Shown here one piece after another: positions 15,001-24,276 of a stretch of 64,000 bases of DNA (positions are counted from its first letter, which is position 1; each line of letters begins with the position of its first letter). The notes beneath the pieces were generated by a model, which was given only the letters and a program-made list of their open reading frames with translations, was not told the DNA's origin and searched no databases. This DNA is from Dirofilaria immitis. Lineage: Eukaryota; Nematoda; Chromadorea; Rhabditida; Onchocercidae. The translations under genes and the position numbers were made by a program. The stretch is taken from positions 2,790,001 through 2,854,000 of the forward strand of contig JAKNDB010000110.1 of assembly GCA_024305405.1 (NCBI GenBank), written 5' to 3'.

Positions 15001-18000
15001 GGTTATCGAGGTGATCACTGCCAATATAATCTATGCTCACCGAATCCTTGTCAAAATGGCGGTAATTGTACAGTGTTATCGTTGACAACTTATAACTGCT
15101 CATGTCCTCAGTATTATGGAGGTATTAATTGCACTGTTATTACGGTAGGTCATTTGAAATATTTTTAAAGTATGTGATTTATAGCTTAAACATATCTGCT
15201 AAGAAGTCTACATATGTATTTTAATTATGGTTCGGACTGATGGTTTTCTCATGATGTTAAAGAGACATACGTCGATGTGATATCCTGATTGATGGAAAAA
15301 TACACTTTTGAATCTCACATTTGCATGTCCAAGTTTTCGTGTTATTTCTAATGATTACTTTTGCAGGATGCATGTGCGGTGAGTAATTTTGAAGATTATT
15401 GTTTGAATGATGGTAAATGTATTTCTAACAATTTTGAGCCAATTTGTCATTGTACATATCAATATGAGGGACGCAGATGTGCAAACAGTTAAATTTTATT
15501 AGCATTAATTTTCATGCACTGATACTAGTAAACATTTCTAATGAATGCTAAGTAATTAATTGTTGAATTTTTGCAGAGAAAGATTTGGACTTCAATGTTA
15601 TGTTTAACGAGCAATCACAAAATCTGACATCCACATCATTTGATGGCAGCATATTGAAACAATTCACATTATGTTTCTGGATCAGAATAATATCCATGGA
15701 TAATAATTCCTTTGCCTCTTTTCTTAATATCAATCAACAAGGGTATAAATTTTTGATGATCATTTTATTCTCATCGGTGAACTAAGCTAATTCATTACTT
15801 GAAAGGCTAATTAATTTATGACAAAGCAAAACATATGTTAATATTTAATATGGTTAAGTGTAAACAAGACCATTTGATAACAATAATACTAGATGAAACA
15901 TTTTGTAATAGATAAAACGAAGAGAATCAATAGTTGTGTATCGAAATTAGCTTGATTTAATGCACGATTGTATCTTATTGTATCGCATTTACCTTTCTAT
16001 TATATGAATGTTTTTATTGGTTTATCTTGTTCTGTGCTCTATAAAGAATCAGTTTAGATTTGCAAAGAATATTCTATCAATAACAAAGAATGTAGTAAAA
16101 TTTGGCAAGCATGTGGGATTAACAAATATGACAGAAAATCAATGGCAGCAAGTAAAAAAACTTTTATAAGATAAAGTGAACATCAGATCTCCTTAGCTTA
16201 TTTTCAAACTATCGATTTAGAATATGACCATAATTTGAAATTCGTAATTCTTTCAGTTTTGCTTTCGTAGAAAGATGGATGGAACTACCGATTGGATAAG
16301 AAATGGCGAGATTGTTTGGGAAAGAAAATGGGATATATCACCGATCAACGGAAGTTTAAGAATTTTGTTGGGATCTGCACAATCATTTCAGGCAGAGATG
16401 AGTATGGTTCAGGTTTATTTTTACATCTCGTTCCTTTCAAAACAACATTTTGCCGTTTATAGGAATCGGTAATATCTTTTCATGGATAAGAAATTAAAAT
16501 CAGAGGCATTAATAATTTTTGTACTATTATGTAAGAAAATTTTTATAGATTTTTGAATGTTATTGATTGTCATATCTGCTTTAAATTAGTTCTCATGTTG
16601 TGAAAAGAGCAAATTCGGCCAATCTGAGCTGTCTTCTAGATAGCATTCAAGAGAAATGAAGAAATTAGAAAATGATCTTCAATTTGATTTGACCTTTATA
16701 ATAGTTCCATTGGTAAAATTACTTACACTGATCAATTTTTAGCTGTACAGTACAGTTGTTCGCAACAAACAAATAAATTATTCTATTCGCTACTGCAAAC
16801 AATGGTTACAATCTATCATAGCAAGTAGTGAAATTCCTCTTATTGATTGGAATCAATTCACTGGTGTTAAACCTGGGAACCGTAATTTTCCAGGGATTTG
16901 TACGTTTTCCGAATGTTTGCTAAATCCACATCGCTGCAGTTTGGCTGCGGGTAACCTTTATTTTATCGTTTCATATGCAATCTATTAAGATGGTAATTTA
17001 TTTCAATAAAAAATTTTTCCATAATGACCGACTGTCATCTCTGTCATGAATGCTAATACCAATTTCATCTAATTATTATGAAATGTTTACTTTAGATAAA
17101 GTTCCACCAAAGGTAATAAACTGCCCATCAAATATAAATATAACATCTAAGGATAGATTGACGATCGTAAATTGGTTCCCATCGAAATCAAATGAAATCT
17201 TTGCCGGTAACGATATTATCAATACATCATCAAATTACAATAGCGGCGATGTTTTTACTTGGTAAGTTACAAAACGTACCCATAACGAATATCATTCTAG
17301 AGTTTTCATTTAATATTCATATGCTCACAATTATTTACAAATATTCCATAATTAGTATTGTTGTCTTGATTGTCAAATAAATATTTAAGGATTAGATGTC
17401 AGTTCATAAATTTAATAGAAAACTAATACATGTTTGAACTATCCAAAATTTAAAAAATTTTGCAATAAACGATGAGATCAAAGTTGCTTTACAGGTAGAG
17501 ATGATAACCATAAAAAAAAGACAATTTCTAACAGAATACTAATAATGTAGGGGTAAGTATCATATTGTGTACATTGCGCAAGATAAAGCTGGAAATATCG
17601 AAACTTGTCAATTTGATCTTGTCATAGCAACAATGAACTGCTCTAATCCTAAAAAACGGATGGCATTAATTTTACGATTAGGAATATTTACTCAGAAAAC
17701 GTTCAAAAGGTGGCATTTGTTGAATGTGAAACGAATTATATGCCTATTCATTCGGTCACTGATTTCTATTTCTGCGATTTAATGGTCAGTCTTTCGATAT
17801 TATTCCAATCAGGGAACATTAGAGCTGCTGAAAAGTTATGGAATCTGTAGTAATGAAATTAAATTTTACTCAAACTTGAGTCCTGAATTTATCAATTCTT
17901 TTATCAAGAAAAAATCTTGAAACTTATGGATTTTCAGCAAAATTTTGCTCTATTTTCTCTAATATAATTATCAGAGCACTCAATAAATAGCGATGGATTA

Positions 18001-21000
18001 CTCTGATATTCCATTTTATAGGGTCAATGGACTCGGTGGCCTCATGGAATCAATTTTTATTTTCCAAGTTGTTTAGAGTATCAAGCTCCGCTGCAACAAT
18101 TAAGTGGTTAATACTCTTTTCGTTTTAATGAAATTTGCATGATGCAAAAATGTGTTAAAGTAATCCTGCAAAACCAATCCAGGATGAAAAGTTAGCTCAT
18201 AGGTTTTCTGTGCTTATTTCAGGTTTGGTGACTATAACAGCAAATTGTAGAAAATTGGAAGTATATAAAAAAATCTCACAGCTGTAATTTTGGTTGGTTT
18301 ACAGCAACATTTTCTTGAAAAATGCTTGATTAGTAGTATTAAGTTGATCCATTATGTCACCCATATTTGAAAAGTTCTTGATTACTGTATTCTATTATTT
18401 TATTAATTCAATTTTTTTTTTAAATTTGTTAATTGAATTTTTGTTCGTAGTTTCAAGTAATATGCCAAGTTCACGTTAAGAGAACTTACAATTACTATAA
18501 ATTTTACACTTATAGAAGCACATTTTTGAATTTTGAAAAAATAGAGTTTTTGAAGAAATCGTTGAATAGTTTATTTGAAATACTTTTGTTTTTATTTGTG
18601 AAAAACGCAAATCATTTCAGAATGCCAATAAACAGTTCAATCATTTTTGCACCACTCTAAACTGTAGCAATGAATTGAAAATCTGGTCAAATTCAAGTTG
18701 TAAAAATCGAGTATTGAGGCAATCAGCTAATCAAACAGCTGAAAGCATGTATCTTTATTTTCGATCTCTGCGAAGTTCGTTGCTTTCCAATTTTTTGTTA
18801 TGACCAAAAGGAAAATGAAACTTATAGTCCGATATACCTTTCATAATTATTAAATACATAAATTTTGTATTTTTACGATTTCAGATTAATCTGTTTCTTT
18901 TTCTTTTTTTTTTAATGTAAGTATCAACATTGATATAAGTCATCTTCTTCCAATGCTGAAAGAATTTTTCGAATTTTCCACACTCAATTTGATAAATTCG
19001 GTAAATTGAGTACAGGAAATTATCCTACTATTCTTTATATTTCTGTGATTCTTAAACTGAAATAAAATCAAGAAAAACGAAAAAAATTATGTCCAAATAT
19101 GACAATATGGTAGTCATTACACTTTTATTAATTTTCATTGTTCCTGTTTTGGAAAAACTTCATTCATACTGCCAGTGTATATTATATAGTTTACAAGTCT
19201 AAATAGAAGATGATGATCTCTGTCCAACAGGACTTCATTTTGTCTTGGCATTTCCACTTGTTCAAACAAATTAAATCAATTTTTAAGTACCACAATAAAG
19301 TCAATAGAATCTGTAATAACCGAGAATTTGAACAAAGTATTCGGCAACAACACTGGAAAGCCAAACACTTCATGGCAATGCCCTTCTAAAAATTATCCTA
19401 TTCAAATTTTTGGACACGATACCCACTCTTGTGGTAGTATTTTTTTGTTTCTTCGTATTTTCCTTATCACAATCTTGTCAGAAAATGAAACGATTTCGTA
19501 ACAACAATTTTTAATAATAAATAATTTCGTGAAAATTTTTAGTGAAATGTCCATCTGGTATGTATTGTCTAGACAATAAATGTATACCATGTCCAGAAAA
19601 TACGTTTAAAAAAGCTCCGGTTGTAATCAATGCATTCCATGTCCGAATAATACAATAACTGGTCCAATAATCGATGACATCGGTTACCAAAGTATTTTTG
19701 ATTGTTACAGTAAGCTTTTATTCTATTATTTCGAATTGCATCGATAAAAGATGATGAAAAGAAAGTTTGATCCAAAATATCTGATATCAAAAATAAGTCA
19801 TAACGTATGAAGTTCTTGTACACTGAACGCTTTAAGTGAAAGTTGAATTTGACTTTTCGTTGTTAATAAGTTGGTATTTATAATCTGAATTTTAATTTAA
19901 CTTTCCCATTAAGATGCTCATTATAATTTCAGCAAACTGTAGTGCTGGTCATTATTACAGCATTCAAGAAGGAGCTGCGTTAAATGTCCAAAGGGATGTA
20001 TCAAGATCGACCAGGACAACTAAGATGTAATGCTTGTCCAGAATCTCGCAGCACACTGGAAAGAGTATTTCTATTTTGTCTTCTTTCTTTGCTCCAATTT
20101 CAAACTTTTTCTACTTTTTATATGTGCTAAATTCATATTCTATTCCAATGATAATGCTCAGGGTTCAGTGAATGTTTCAAATTGTACGGTTACCTGTGGT
20201 GCAGGTATGTCAATGAGTGAGCAATCTCAATGTGTCAAATGCGCAAAAGGAAATATCGGCAAGAAAATTCTGCGGAAGTTCGCTGTACTTCATGTCCTGA
20301 TTACTTTACCACACCTGATAATGGAAGCGTTAATCAGAGCAATTGTACCGTGCTCAATTGTCCTCCAGGAACATACATTAATTTGTCATCGCCATCAGAA
20401 TGTTTCTTTTGTCCTCGAAATCACTATCAAGTAATACAGTTTATGTTTTAGATGAATTTTCATGCTAACCGACCGTTTTAAAAATAAAGTAGAAACCCCC
20501 GTAATTTACATAAGAATGCATGGCCGAGTGAGTGAGTTAATTATGGCATACAGTAATGAGATATGAATTCATCAACAAAATTTGATCATTAAGTGTTCCG
20601 CAGGACAAAATGGGAAAGCATTGAGAATGGATGACTAATTCTTGGAGTTGAAATATGAAGAGCAAAAACATTAAATGTTTGTTTCAGGAAAAGTCAAATC
20701 AAACCGAATGTCGACCATGCGTGAAGCCTCTCATTACCCTGGCAATGGTATACTTATTTTTCATATTTTGCTCTTTCTTCTTCACATATTAAGCGAAACC
20801 AAACTATTCATACATATAATTTATCAATAACTTTTAAGTGATAATAAATTCTAAATAAATTTAACTTACAACTTTCATAACTTTGATTAAGTTTCTTTTT
20901 AATACACCAATATTTATTTAAAACATTTCTTGTGATGGTCCATTATTCAACATTTGCATGATTGATGTAGGTAGGCTCTTGGCCATTTAATTATTTTGAC

Positions 21001-22651
21001 AGATTCAGAGAATGTGTGAGAAAAAATCGCCCATGTGATGAAATATATTCATTATTCATTCGTGTTTATCAATATGTATAAAAACTATAAAAACTATGAC
21101 TTAATTTCATAAAGAAACTAGCCTTAGAGTCCTGTCAAATAGTGTTTCATAATGCTAATAATTTTGGCTAATGCAAATAAGCTAAAGTTACTAATGTTAT
21201 GAAACATCATTATATAGGGTTGTAAGGCCAGTTTCCTACTGTATTCTAGTTAAATAAAAAAAAATAAACACTATCATATTTGCAGGGTTCTGTACACCCT
21301 CGACAATGTATGAAGCCTTTATTTTGGAATCCAGTGATTTCAGATGTTAATATTAGTAAAAATTTCAATTCCAGTTTACGGCCAGTTTTTGGATTTATTT
21401 GTTTTATCGGTGCTATCGCACTTCTTGCTCTATTTTACTTCCAAAGACAGAGGTTAAATCTTATTTTATAGAATTAATTATATTCCCTAAAATCAGTTAA
21501 AGATGATTAAGGTTTAATATCTAAGAATATTAAATAATTGACAGGAATACAGACGTGAAAGGCTTAGTTGTAATGATATTCAACTTGAATTTTCTCATAT
21601 AAAATAAGCGAATAAAAGTTAATCTGACTAATGAATGCACAGTGTAATCATTAATTAATTGTATTAAATAAATGAATTTGATAAATGTCTCTCTCATTTC
21701 AATAATTTAAGGATACGAGCGTTATTTTGCAAGGTTAGAAGAACACAGTTAAAACACATTGCTACAACGAATTATTATCGTGATGCTTCTTTCACTTATC
21801 CAATCGTTACCATAACACCAACAAACATTATTGGTACACCAGACTTCGCCGAAGGCATAGTTTCAAAGAATCTTGAACCACGGGTAGCAGTTTTTGTAAT
21901 AATTACTTTAGACTTTGCTTCACTTATGATATAATCCCTCAGTATTGAACATTAATTTACAAATTTAAAAAATATAAAATTTGTTAAATTAATTTTTTTA
22001 ATAAATACGGCAAACTTATGCCGAAATATGCATGAATTGATGTCATAGCATTGCAGGAAATGGTAGAAATTTATCAAGAAATTTACGATGGACTACATAG
22101 CATGGCAGAGGGAACATCACGTATGCCAAACGATGAATTGGCTTCAAACCAGCACTCCGCATCTATCTCAAGAGTTCGTCTTGAAGTTGACACAACACTT
22201 AGGGCTGAGTTTTGTGGTGATCCGAAAGCGATAGGGATGGATTCATCCGGCTTCCCCATTGATTCAGCCGACTACGAACATGCCGATCAATGTAAATCGA
22301 TGGACCTAGGAAATTTTGAAAATTCGCAAAGTTCAGCTTTCGAAGAAAATCAAACTTCAGGGTAAATAAAGATCAGTAATTTTAATAACTATTACATAAC
22401 TGCGTGTGATTTTATCAAATTCGTTAACGCCTTTATTTAGTTTTCAACGACGATTTGGTGCATATCGAAACTGGAATCTACGAATACCCTTGGATGAGAT
22501 GTATACAGAGCCCACTGAATATAAATTATTTCTCCCAGGAGCGAGTGATGTTTCCATCGAGGAAACAAGCGGCATTTTGCGAGATGAAAATAAGGATAGA
22601 GAAAATAAAGATGAAGAAAGCGATGATGAGGTCGGCACTATTAAAACTTAA
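1..22651 (+). CDS. Giant SVEP1/polydom-like modular type I membrane protein (5' end outside window)
   Basis: About 60 exons joined by GT-AG introns, most in phase 1 as usual for shuffled extracellular modules. They encode about 3,400 residues ending at TAA 22649-22651. Module order: C-type lectin, LDLa, CUB, sushi x3, EGF x2, sushi x3-4, Ig, Eph-receptor-like, Ly6/uPAR, HYR, Cys-rich region, ephrin-receptor-like repeats, EGF array, pentraxin/LamG, HYR, sushi, ephrin-receptor-like repeats, one membrane helix, cytoplasmic tail. HYR, sushi, EGF, pentraxin and ephrin-receptor-like repeats together recall SVEP1/polydom, a large extracellular adhesion protein, but CTLD, CUB, Ig, Ly6 and Eph-like modules are not part of vertebrate SVEP1. 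The first bases (1-28) are the end of an exon with a sushi-like Gly-Asn-Val...Phe-Ser-Cys pattern, so the gene extends upstream. About 20 single-base frame breaks occur, almost all in homopolymers. I infer a cell-surface or matrix adhesion role. Ligand unknown. Confidence 0.85.
193..884 (+). other. C-type lectin-like domain exons
   Basis: Three exons (193-323, 355-572, 746-884). The first starts WTLYGNSCYIV and carries the SWTEANNLC helix typical of CTLDs. The second holds NYWTAFYYRG, matching the central WIG-type strand. The third gives GWKMADCSVKYPTICE, the classic C-terminal Cys pair with the W...C...C spacing. No EPN or QPD plus WND calcium/sugar-binding set is visible, so sugar binding is doubtful. 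The second exon has an in-frame TGA at 385-387 and its phase does not match the third exon, so at least one base error or mis-drawn junction lies here. Confidence 0.8.
952..1562 (+). other. LDL-receptor class A repeat followed by CUB domain
   Basis: Exon 952-1190 starts after a TGACAG acceptor and encodes YRCNDNSKCYPRKGRCDGIQ followed by ECSDNSDEADC. This is a complete LDLa repeat with the Ca-binding DGxxDCxDxSDE-type box. A CUB domain follows at once from CGKTLFEDEA. It continues in exon 1334-1562 (acceptor TATTGTAG, phase 0), which reads LVNVNIRDNDELIISGIQD and then NTLTITFRSQ, a typical CUB end. The open frame also runs through the intron 1191-1333, but the CUB reads correctly only with that intron removed. 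Confidence 0.85.
1697..2409 (+). other. Sushi (CCP) repeats 1-3
   Basis: Exons 1697-1870, 1974-2163 and 2248-2409, one sushi repeat each with phase 1 at both ends. Repeat 1 has ECHLGYQ...SRCNNGRWTPKPKC. Repeat 2 has NCGSAA...YSCEPGLHINGS...LCTENGTWTNP and needs one T fewer in the run 2149-2154 to finish as D-F-S-C-Q. Its intron would then begin with GC (2164-2165). Repeat 3 has VCYATSF...YVCDEGFYQ...VCIYGTWKGTPYC. The four-Cys/Trp pattern is complete in each. Sushi repeats mediate protein-protein binding. Confidence 0.85.
2506..2916 (+). other. EGF repeat and calcium-binding EGF repeat
   Basis: Exon 2506-2631 encodes an EGF repeat (CYHNPCGNGTC...GGYSCICYEGF). Exon 2743-2916 starts with DIDEC, the calcium-binding EGF signature, followed by CEFTCINTIGSYECKCP, with the Asn hydroxylation-type NTxGSYxC motif. 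The second repeat has a long insert before its last Cys. Both exons are phase 1-1. The intron 2917-3396 is unremarkable AT-rich sequence. Confidence 0.85.
3397..5005 (+). other. Sushi repeats 4-7 (several frame breaks)
   Basis: Exons 3397-3591 (repeat 4: CTVPEIPPN...YFACDHP...LVCNKTESW), 3847-4031 (repeat 5), 4301-4432 plus 4525-4552 (repeat 6: CPGLELDGYEV, TWKCFSVSYSYCRYTW, DIPLC) and 4887-5005 (second half of repeat 7: CKNGEKFANG...LLVCMHNYTW...LPAC). Repeat 5 needs one more A in the run 3903-3906 to link CKPPEITKKN to DEIHFFCDKPYHLNG. Repeat 6 needs one base near 4372-4380. The phase entering 4887 does not match 4552, so a short exon for the start of repeat 7 is probably missed between them. 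Confidence 0.75.
5113..6204 (+). other. Immunoglobulin-type domain exons
   Basis: Exon 5113-5270 includes NTSAMLWCFLSANC (first Ig Cys region), exon 5440-5531 starts IKWYRND (the Trp strand) and exon 5763-5910 starts VDDDGRYYCAV, the classic D-x-G-x-Y-x-C motif. Adding one T to the run 5514-5519 makes exon 5440-5531 read through to F-F-E-S-V-K in phase with VDDDGRYYC, giving a normal Ig fold order. Two short exons follow (6000-6049, 6156-6204) with no recognised motif. A tandem 55 bp repeat lies just before the last Ig exon. Confidence 0.75.
5603..5762 (+). repeat. 55 bp tandem repeat carrying three copies of a 3' splice site
   Basis: The intron end and first bases of the following exon are repeated. 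Acceptor CAG ends at 5652, 5707 and 5762, exactly 55 bp apart, each followed by GTAGATGATGATG. Copies 5653-5707 and 5708-5762 are nearly identical, while the first copy (about 5603-5652) is slightly diverged. Only the third acceptor leads into the open Ig exon; use of the second would meet TGA inside the repeat. Confidence 0.95.
6422..7229 (+). other. Eph-receptor-like ectodomain module
   Basis: Exon 6422-6715 followed by exon 7010-7229. With one extra T in the run 6641-6643, the first exon ends F-V-G-I-R-G-D-V-N then LKSVKIYAIKCPE, like the end of an Eph ligand-binding domain (LxSVRVYYKKCP). The second exon then gives FALFPQTAAIKDG, GQCLHGAHT, LFCTQHGKWIYD and ANLCFCSSNYTSEND. This follows the Eph order FPET..., GxCV, MYCxxDGEW, GxCxCxxGYE. 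Entry into 6422 is out of phase, so one break remains unsolved. No Eph kinase is present, so this is only the ectodomain pattern. Confidence 0.65.
7359..7663 (+). other. Ly6/uPAR-type three-finger domain
   Basis: One exon encodes CYICSGNNGTDCNDSS, then FCDRKQYCFTQITK, KGCTNECTAS, and ends CEMCCQEDYCNNW. The C-x-x-C start, the KGC box and the CC...D.CN end are the Ly6/uPAR (LU) hallmark. The exon then continues into AICPRNIT, the start of a HYR domain, and stops at a GT donor at 7664. LU domains are usually found in small GPI-anchored or secreted proteins, so one embedded in a giant modular protein is unusual. Confidence 0.8.
7929..8480 (+). other. HYR domain exons
   Basis: HYR domains are Ig-like folds common in SVEP1-type proteins. 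The domain opens with CPRNIT at the end of the previous exon. Exon 7929-8126 needs one more C in the run 7966-7970 and then reads through NYEPFYHLIVDQDIF to ILWTVTNRMSQFRNC. Exon 8236-8480 encodes VLDCPSLYIDF and, after one more T in the run 8279-8283, LANTTSLKFRSRF and GQPVKVTVTATDESNNSARC. The last segment is the typical HYR VxxTAxDxxGNxxxC end. Confidence 0.75.
8737..10040 (+). other. Cys-containing linker region between HYR and ephrin-receptor-like repeats
   Basis: Exons 8737-8955 (DCPLWPINETEYECRGSMNQ...KCVAGQGWSYV, partly sushi-like), 9139-9227, 9533-9718 and 9968-10040. Phases agree (1, 0, 0, 1) and each exon has good acceptor and donor signals. The middle exons show no module I recognise. 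A similar unnamed stretch lies between HYR/sushi and ephrin-receptor-like repeats in SVEP1-type pro-domain regions, but I cannot align it by eye. Confidence 0.6.
10174..11126 (+). other. Ephrin-receptor-like (GCC2/GCC3) Cys repeats, first block
   Basis: Exons 10174-10329, 10601-10762 and 10971-11126. Each repeat has the form C-x-PG-x-(Y/F) then Cys-Pro-x-Gly-x-Tyr: ECAPGFYSAANGCYPCPLHS, QCPPGFFSPTGLEPCQACG with IGFYQPLYGLKSCNNC, and KCKPGWFSSTGFEPCMKC with PVGFYQDRAGQTTCNTC. This is the ephrin-receptor-like repeat found beside HYR domains in SVEP1. Frames are intact in all three exons. Confidence 0.85.
11428..12470 (+). other. EGF pair and long Ser/Thr-rich linker exon
   Basis: Exon 11428-11626 encodes CTKSGCKNNGKCLNGRCICP, followed after a frame correction in the C run 11491-11493 by YIGLDCSVALNLCLANFC. 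A T run at 11429-11432 also needs one more base. Exon 11871 to about 12470 is a long, low-complexity linker rich in Ser, Thr, Gln and Lys (for example SITTTSTVLITINATSA), probably O-glycosylated. It runs into the start of another EGF (CSNRLNFCKNG). The 3' end of this exon, near 12440-12470, is not resolved; a T run at 12440 or nearby probably carries an error. Confidence 0.7.
12560..15487 (+). other. Array of about ten EGF repeats
   Basis: Exons 12560-12727, 12933-13177, 13515-13762, 14139-14250, 14364-14599, 15002-15144 and 15367-15487 carry successive EGF repeats. Examples are CDYNPCGENSC, CKCYPGFTGSDC, CTSSPCVNGTC, CSPNPCQNGGNC and CHCTYQYEGRRC. Two homopolymer breaks are obvious: one more A in 13097-13100 restores LPCDHGTCIAQFDHL...YFCKCDPG, and one more T in 14497-14500 restores FCNESVDYCKPMNPCLHEG. 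No calcium-binding DxDEC start is seen in this array. Confidence 0.85.
13363..13452 (+). repeat. 45 bp perfect tandem duplication inside an intron
   Basis: Two adjacent copies (13363-13407 and 13408-13452) begin AATACATTTCTGATCAAT and end at AATAAAT-type sequence, shortly before the acceptor at 13514. Identical copies suggest recent origin or an assembly artefact. Confidence 0.9.
15577..16950 (+). other. Pentraxin/laminin-G-like domain
   Basis: Exons 15577-15742, 16058-16151, 16257-16412 and 16743-16950, phases in register. Key segments are LDFNVMFNEQ, FTLCFWIRI, GLTNMTENQWQQ, GSLRILLGSAQSFQAEMSMV and LIDWNQFTGVKPGN. These follow the pentraxin order: FTxCxWI strand, the W before the return strand, the GxxxLGxxQ...F.G.(M/L) region, and a final WxxFxxGxxxG. 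A pentraxin domain in the middle of EGF, sushi and HYR modules is the signature arrangement of SVEP1/polydom. Acidic calcium-site residues are not clear, so ligand binding is uncertain. Confidence 0.8.
17096..18106 (+). other. HYR domain followed by a sushi repeat
   Basis: Exon 17096-17261 (VPPKVINCPSNINITSK) and the start of exon 17551-17784 (YHIVYIAQDKAGNIETCQFD) form a complete HYR domain, with the AxDxAGN...C end. The sushi repeat then starts at NCSNPK. One more A in the run 17651-17656 gives TDGINFTIRN, KVAFVECETNYMP and FYFCD, and exon 18022-18106 closes it with GQWTRWPHG...YFPSC. Confidence 0.75.
18223..20747 (+). other. C-terminal extracellular region with ephrin-receptor-like repeats, second block
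   Basis: Exons 18223-18283, 18621-18774, 19207-19433, 19543-19709, 19933-20064, 20162-20430 and 20688-20747. The last exons encode further ephrin-receptor-like repeats: CPSGMYCLDNKCIPCPENTF, then (frame corrected) CNQCIPCPNNTITG, NCSAGHYYSIQEG, CPKGMYQDRPGQ-type and CPPGTYINLSSPSECFFCPR. At least six homopolymer breaks occur here (18267-18273, 19254-19255, 19617-19620, 19971-19972, 19993-19995, 20251-20253), the highest density in the window. A short exon around 18922-19000 is possible but I could not fix its boundaries. Confidence 0.7.
21286..22651 (+). other. Transmembrane helix and cytoplasmic tail exons
   Basis: Exon 21286-21452 ends the ectodomain and carries one hydrophobic helix (PVFGFICFIGAIALLALF) followed by the stop-transfer YFQRQR. 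Exons 21712-21883, 22057-22361 and 22441-22651 encode a cytoplasmic tail of about 230 residues, acidic at its end (DENKDRENKDEESDDE) with TAA at 22649-22651. The tail has two adjacent Tyr motifs, YQEI and YDGL (Tyr codons at 22072 and 22084). Vertebrate SVEP1 is secreted, so a membrane anchor is a clear difference. Confidence 0.85.
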
Positions 22652-23560
22652 GGATGATGAAGTAACGGAGCAGAAAGACTAAATTTTGTTTCAATTGTAC
22701 ATTTATATTAAATTACAATGCAAACTTTCAGGATTACTTTGGCTAATTATGCGGAATGCTATTTCATTATAAAATTCAACGTTTGAATTCAAAACAAATA
22801 CTCTGCAGTGAAAACGAAGTATCAAATACAACGAAAATGTTGTACAACAAAATATAAATGATATCATGAAAAGCAGTGAAATCAATAATCCTATCTGTTA
22901 GTACAACATTTTTGTATTGCTTGCCATTCACATATATTTGTTATTTTCAATCGCATCAATGATCTTTTACTTTTTACATCAGCTCGGATCAATAATTATG
23001 TACAAATTACTTGTACCGATTGGAATGCATTACAATAACAACCTTATATACGAGAATTTGTGCAGGAGCAAATGCTGAAAAAAGTACAAATAAAAATCTG
23101 GAATAATTTAGGCTCTGTTTGAAGTTCTAAATAATGCGAGGGATAATTCTTTAGAAAAAGTCATTTTCATCGTCAAGATGACAATGGAAAATCAGCTTTT
23201 TCGATATAATCCAAATCAGTGTTTCACTAATTACTGTTTTACATCCCTGATGAAAATATAGTAGTCTATGTATCCATTGACCAGCCATTTAACTGCTTAT
23301 GGATTTTAACTGATTCTCTTATCAGCGTACTTACTACGCTGCTTTTTCTTATTTTTCGCAAGTCATTGAAATCATTTTTTTGCGATTTTTAGAAAAGAAA
23401 GATCACTAACCCATTTTAGAATTTCCAGTATTTATTAATATCATCCTAGCGAAAATATGAGATACAAAAGATCTCTAAGAGAGAGAATTTAAATCACATA
23501 AATTCGTAATACAGAACCAGAATTCTTCTGGATGCGGTTTTAATTAAACGAACGGCACTG
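22652..23560. other. Convergent intergenic region
   Basis: It lies between the stop codons of the giant plus-strand gene and the minus-strand FGD-like gene, and holds both 3' UTRs. ATTAAA at about 22709 is a plausible plus-strand poly(A) signal. No exon-like open frame or repeat is seen. Confidence 0.7.
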
Positions 23561-24276
23561 TCAGAGAAATTGATCATGATGAACTGATCTTCTCCTGAGC
23601 ACAGCATTTGAAGCGAGATCGAGTACGGCCATCCATTTGATTTGTGCTTCTTCACTCTCCACAGTAACCATATATTGTCGTTGCATATGTTTTATGGTAA
23701 ACGTATGCCGCTCATTACTCATCTTAACTTCACAGCCAGGAAGTGGAAGCATTGCAAGGGCACTCTCTGCCTATAAATATTTTGTAATATCATAAAGATC
23801 ATCTTAATCGTTTCAGACTTCAATGCCAGAAATGGGAAGTTAAAAAGTATAAAGCATTCCAAACCATCCATCTTGACCTCATTAATTTATAAACTTCCCG
23901 ATTTAGGAATTTGAAAGTTTAAGTATAATTTATTAAAGGTAAATAAGGAAAGAAACTCACATTGTCGGAAGCATATGAATATAAACAGAAGTCCTTACGC
24001 ACAACGAAATACCTCTTTAACGGTTTGTTCAACAAACCGCGAAATTTAACGTTACTAGCATAGAGTATTTCGCCTTCATTAGCTCCTAACGACAGCGGAT
24101 TTATTCGTGTTCTCAGATGGCTTTCCTTTGTTTGAGAGTACTCCTTAAAATTCATGATGATTGGAATCAAGCAACTCTTTTAGTTCGTCTGAGCATTGAA
24201 TGTAGTGATAACAAGCTGATTCGCCTCCGAGACTGTCTATTTTAATTTCGCATTTATAATTAAATATAGCCGTGAT
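23561..24276 (-). other. Second PH domain and C-terminus of FGD-like GEF
   Basis: Exon 24276-23961 (acceptor TGCTTAG, phase 0) gives YKCEIKIDSLGGESACYHYI, then, after removing one base in the A run 24147-24150, the PH start EGEILYASNVKFRGLLNKPL followed by KRYFVVRKDFCLYSYASD. Exon 23770-23561 continues ESALAMLPLPGCEV and ends with the PH C-terminal helix, EEAQIKWMAVLDLASNAV. Strand order and the closing Trp match a PH fold. The protein ends HHDQFL, with no PDZ-type tail. Confidence 0.85.

Noticed and set aside
1..22651. The giant gene as a decaying pseudogene
   Set aside because: Splice signals, exon phases and Cys patterns are intact across about 60 exons, and similar homopolymer breaks hit the other genes, so sequence error explains it better.
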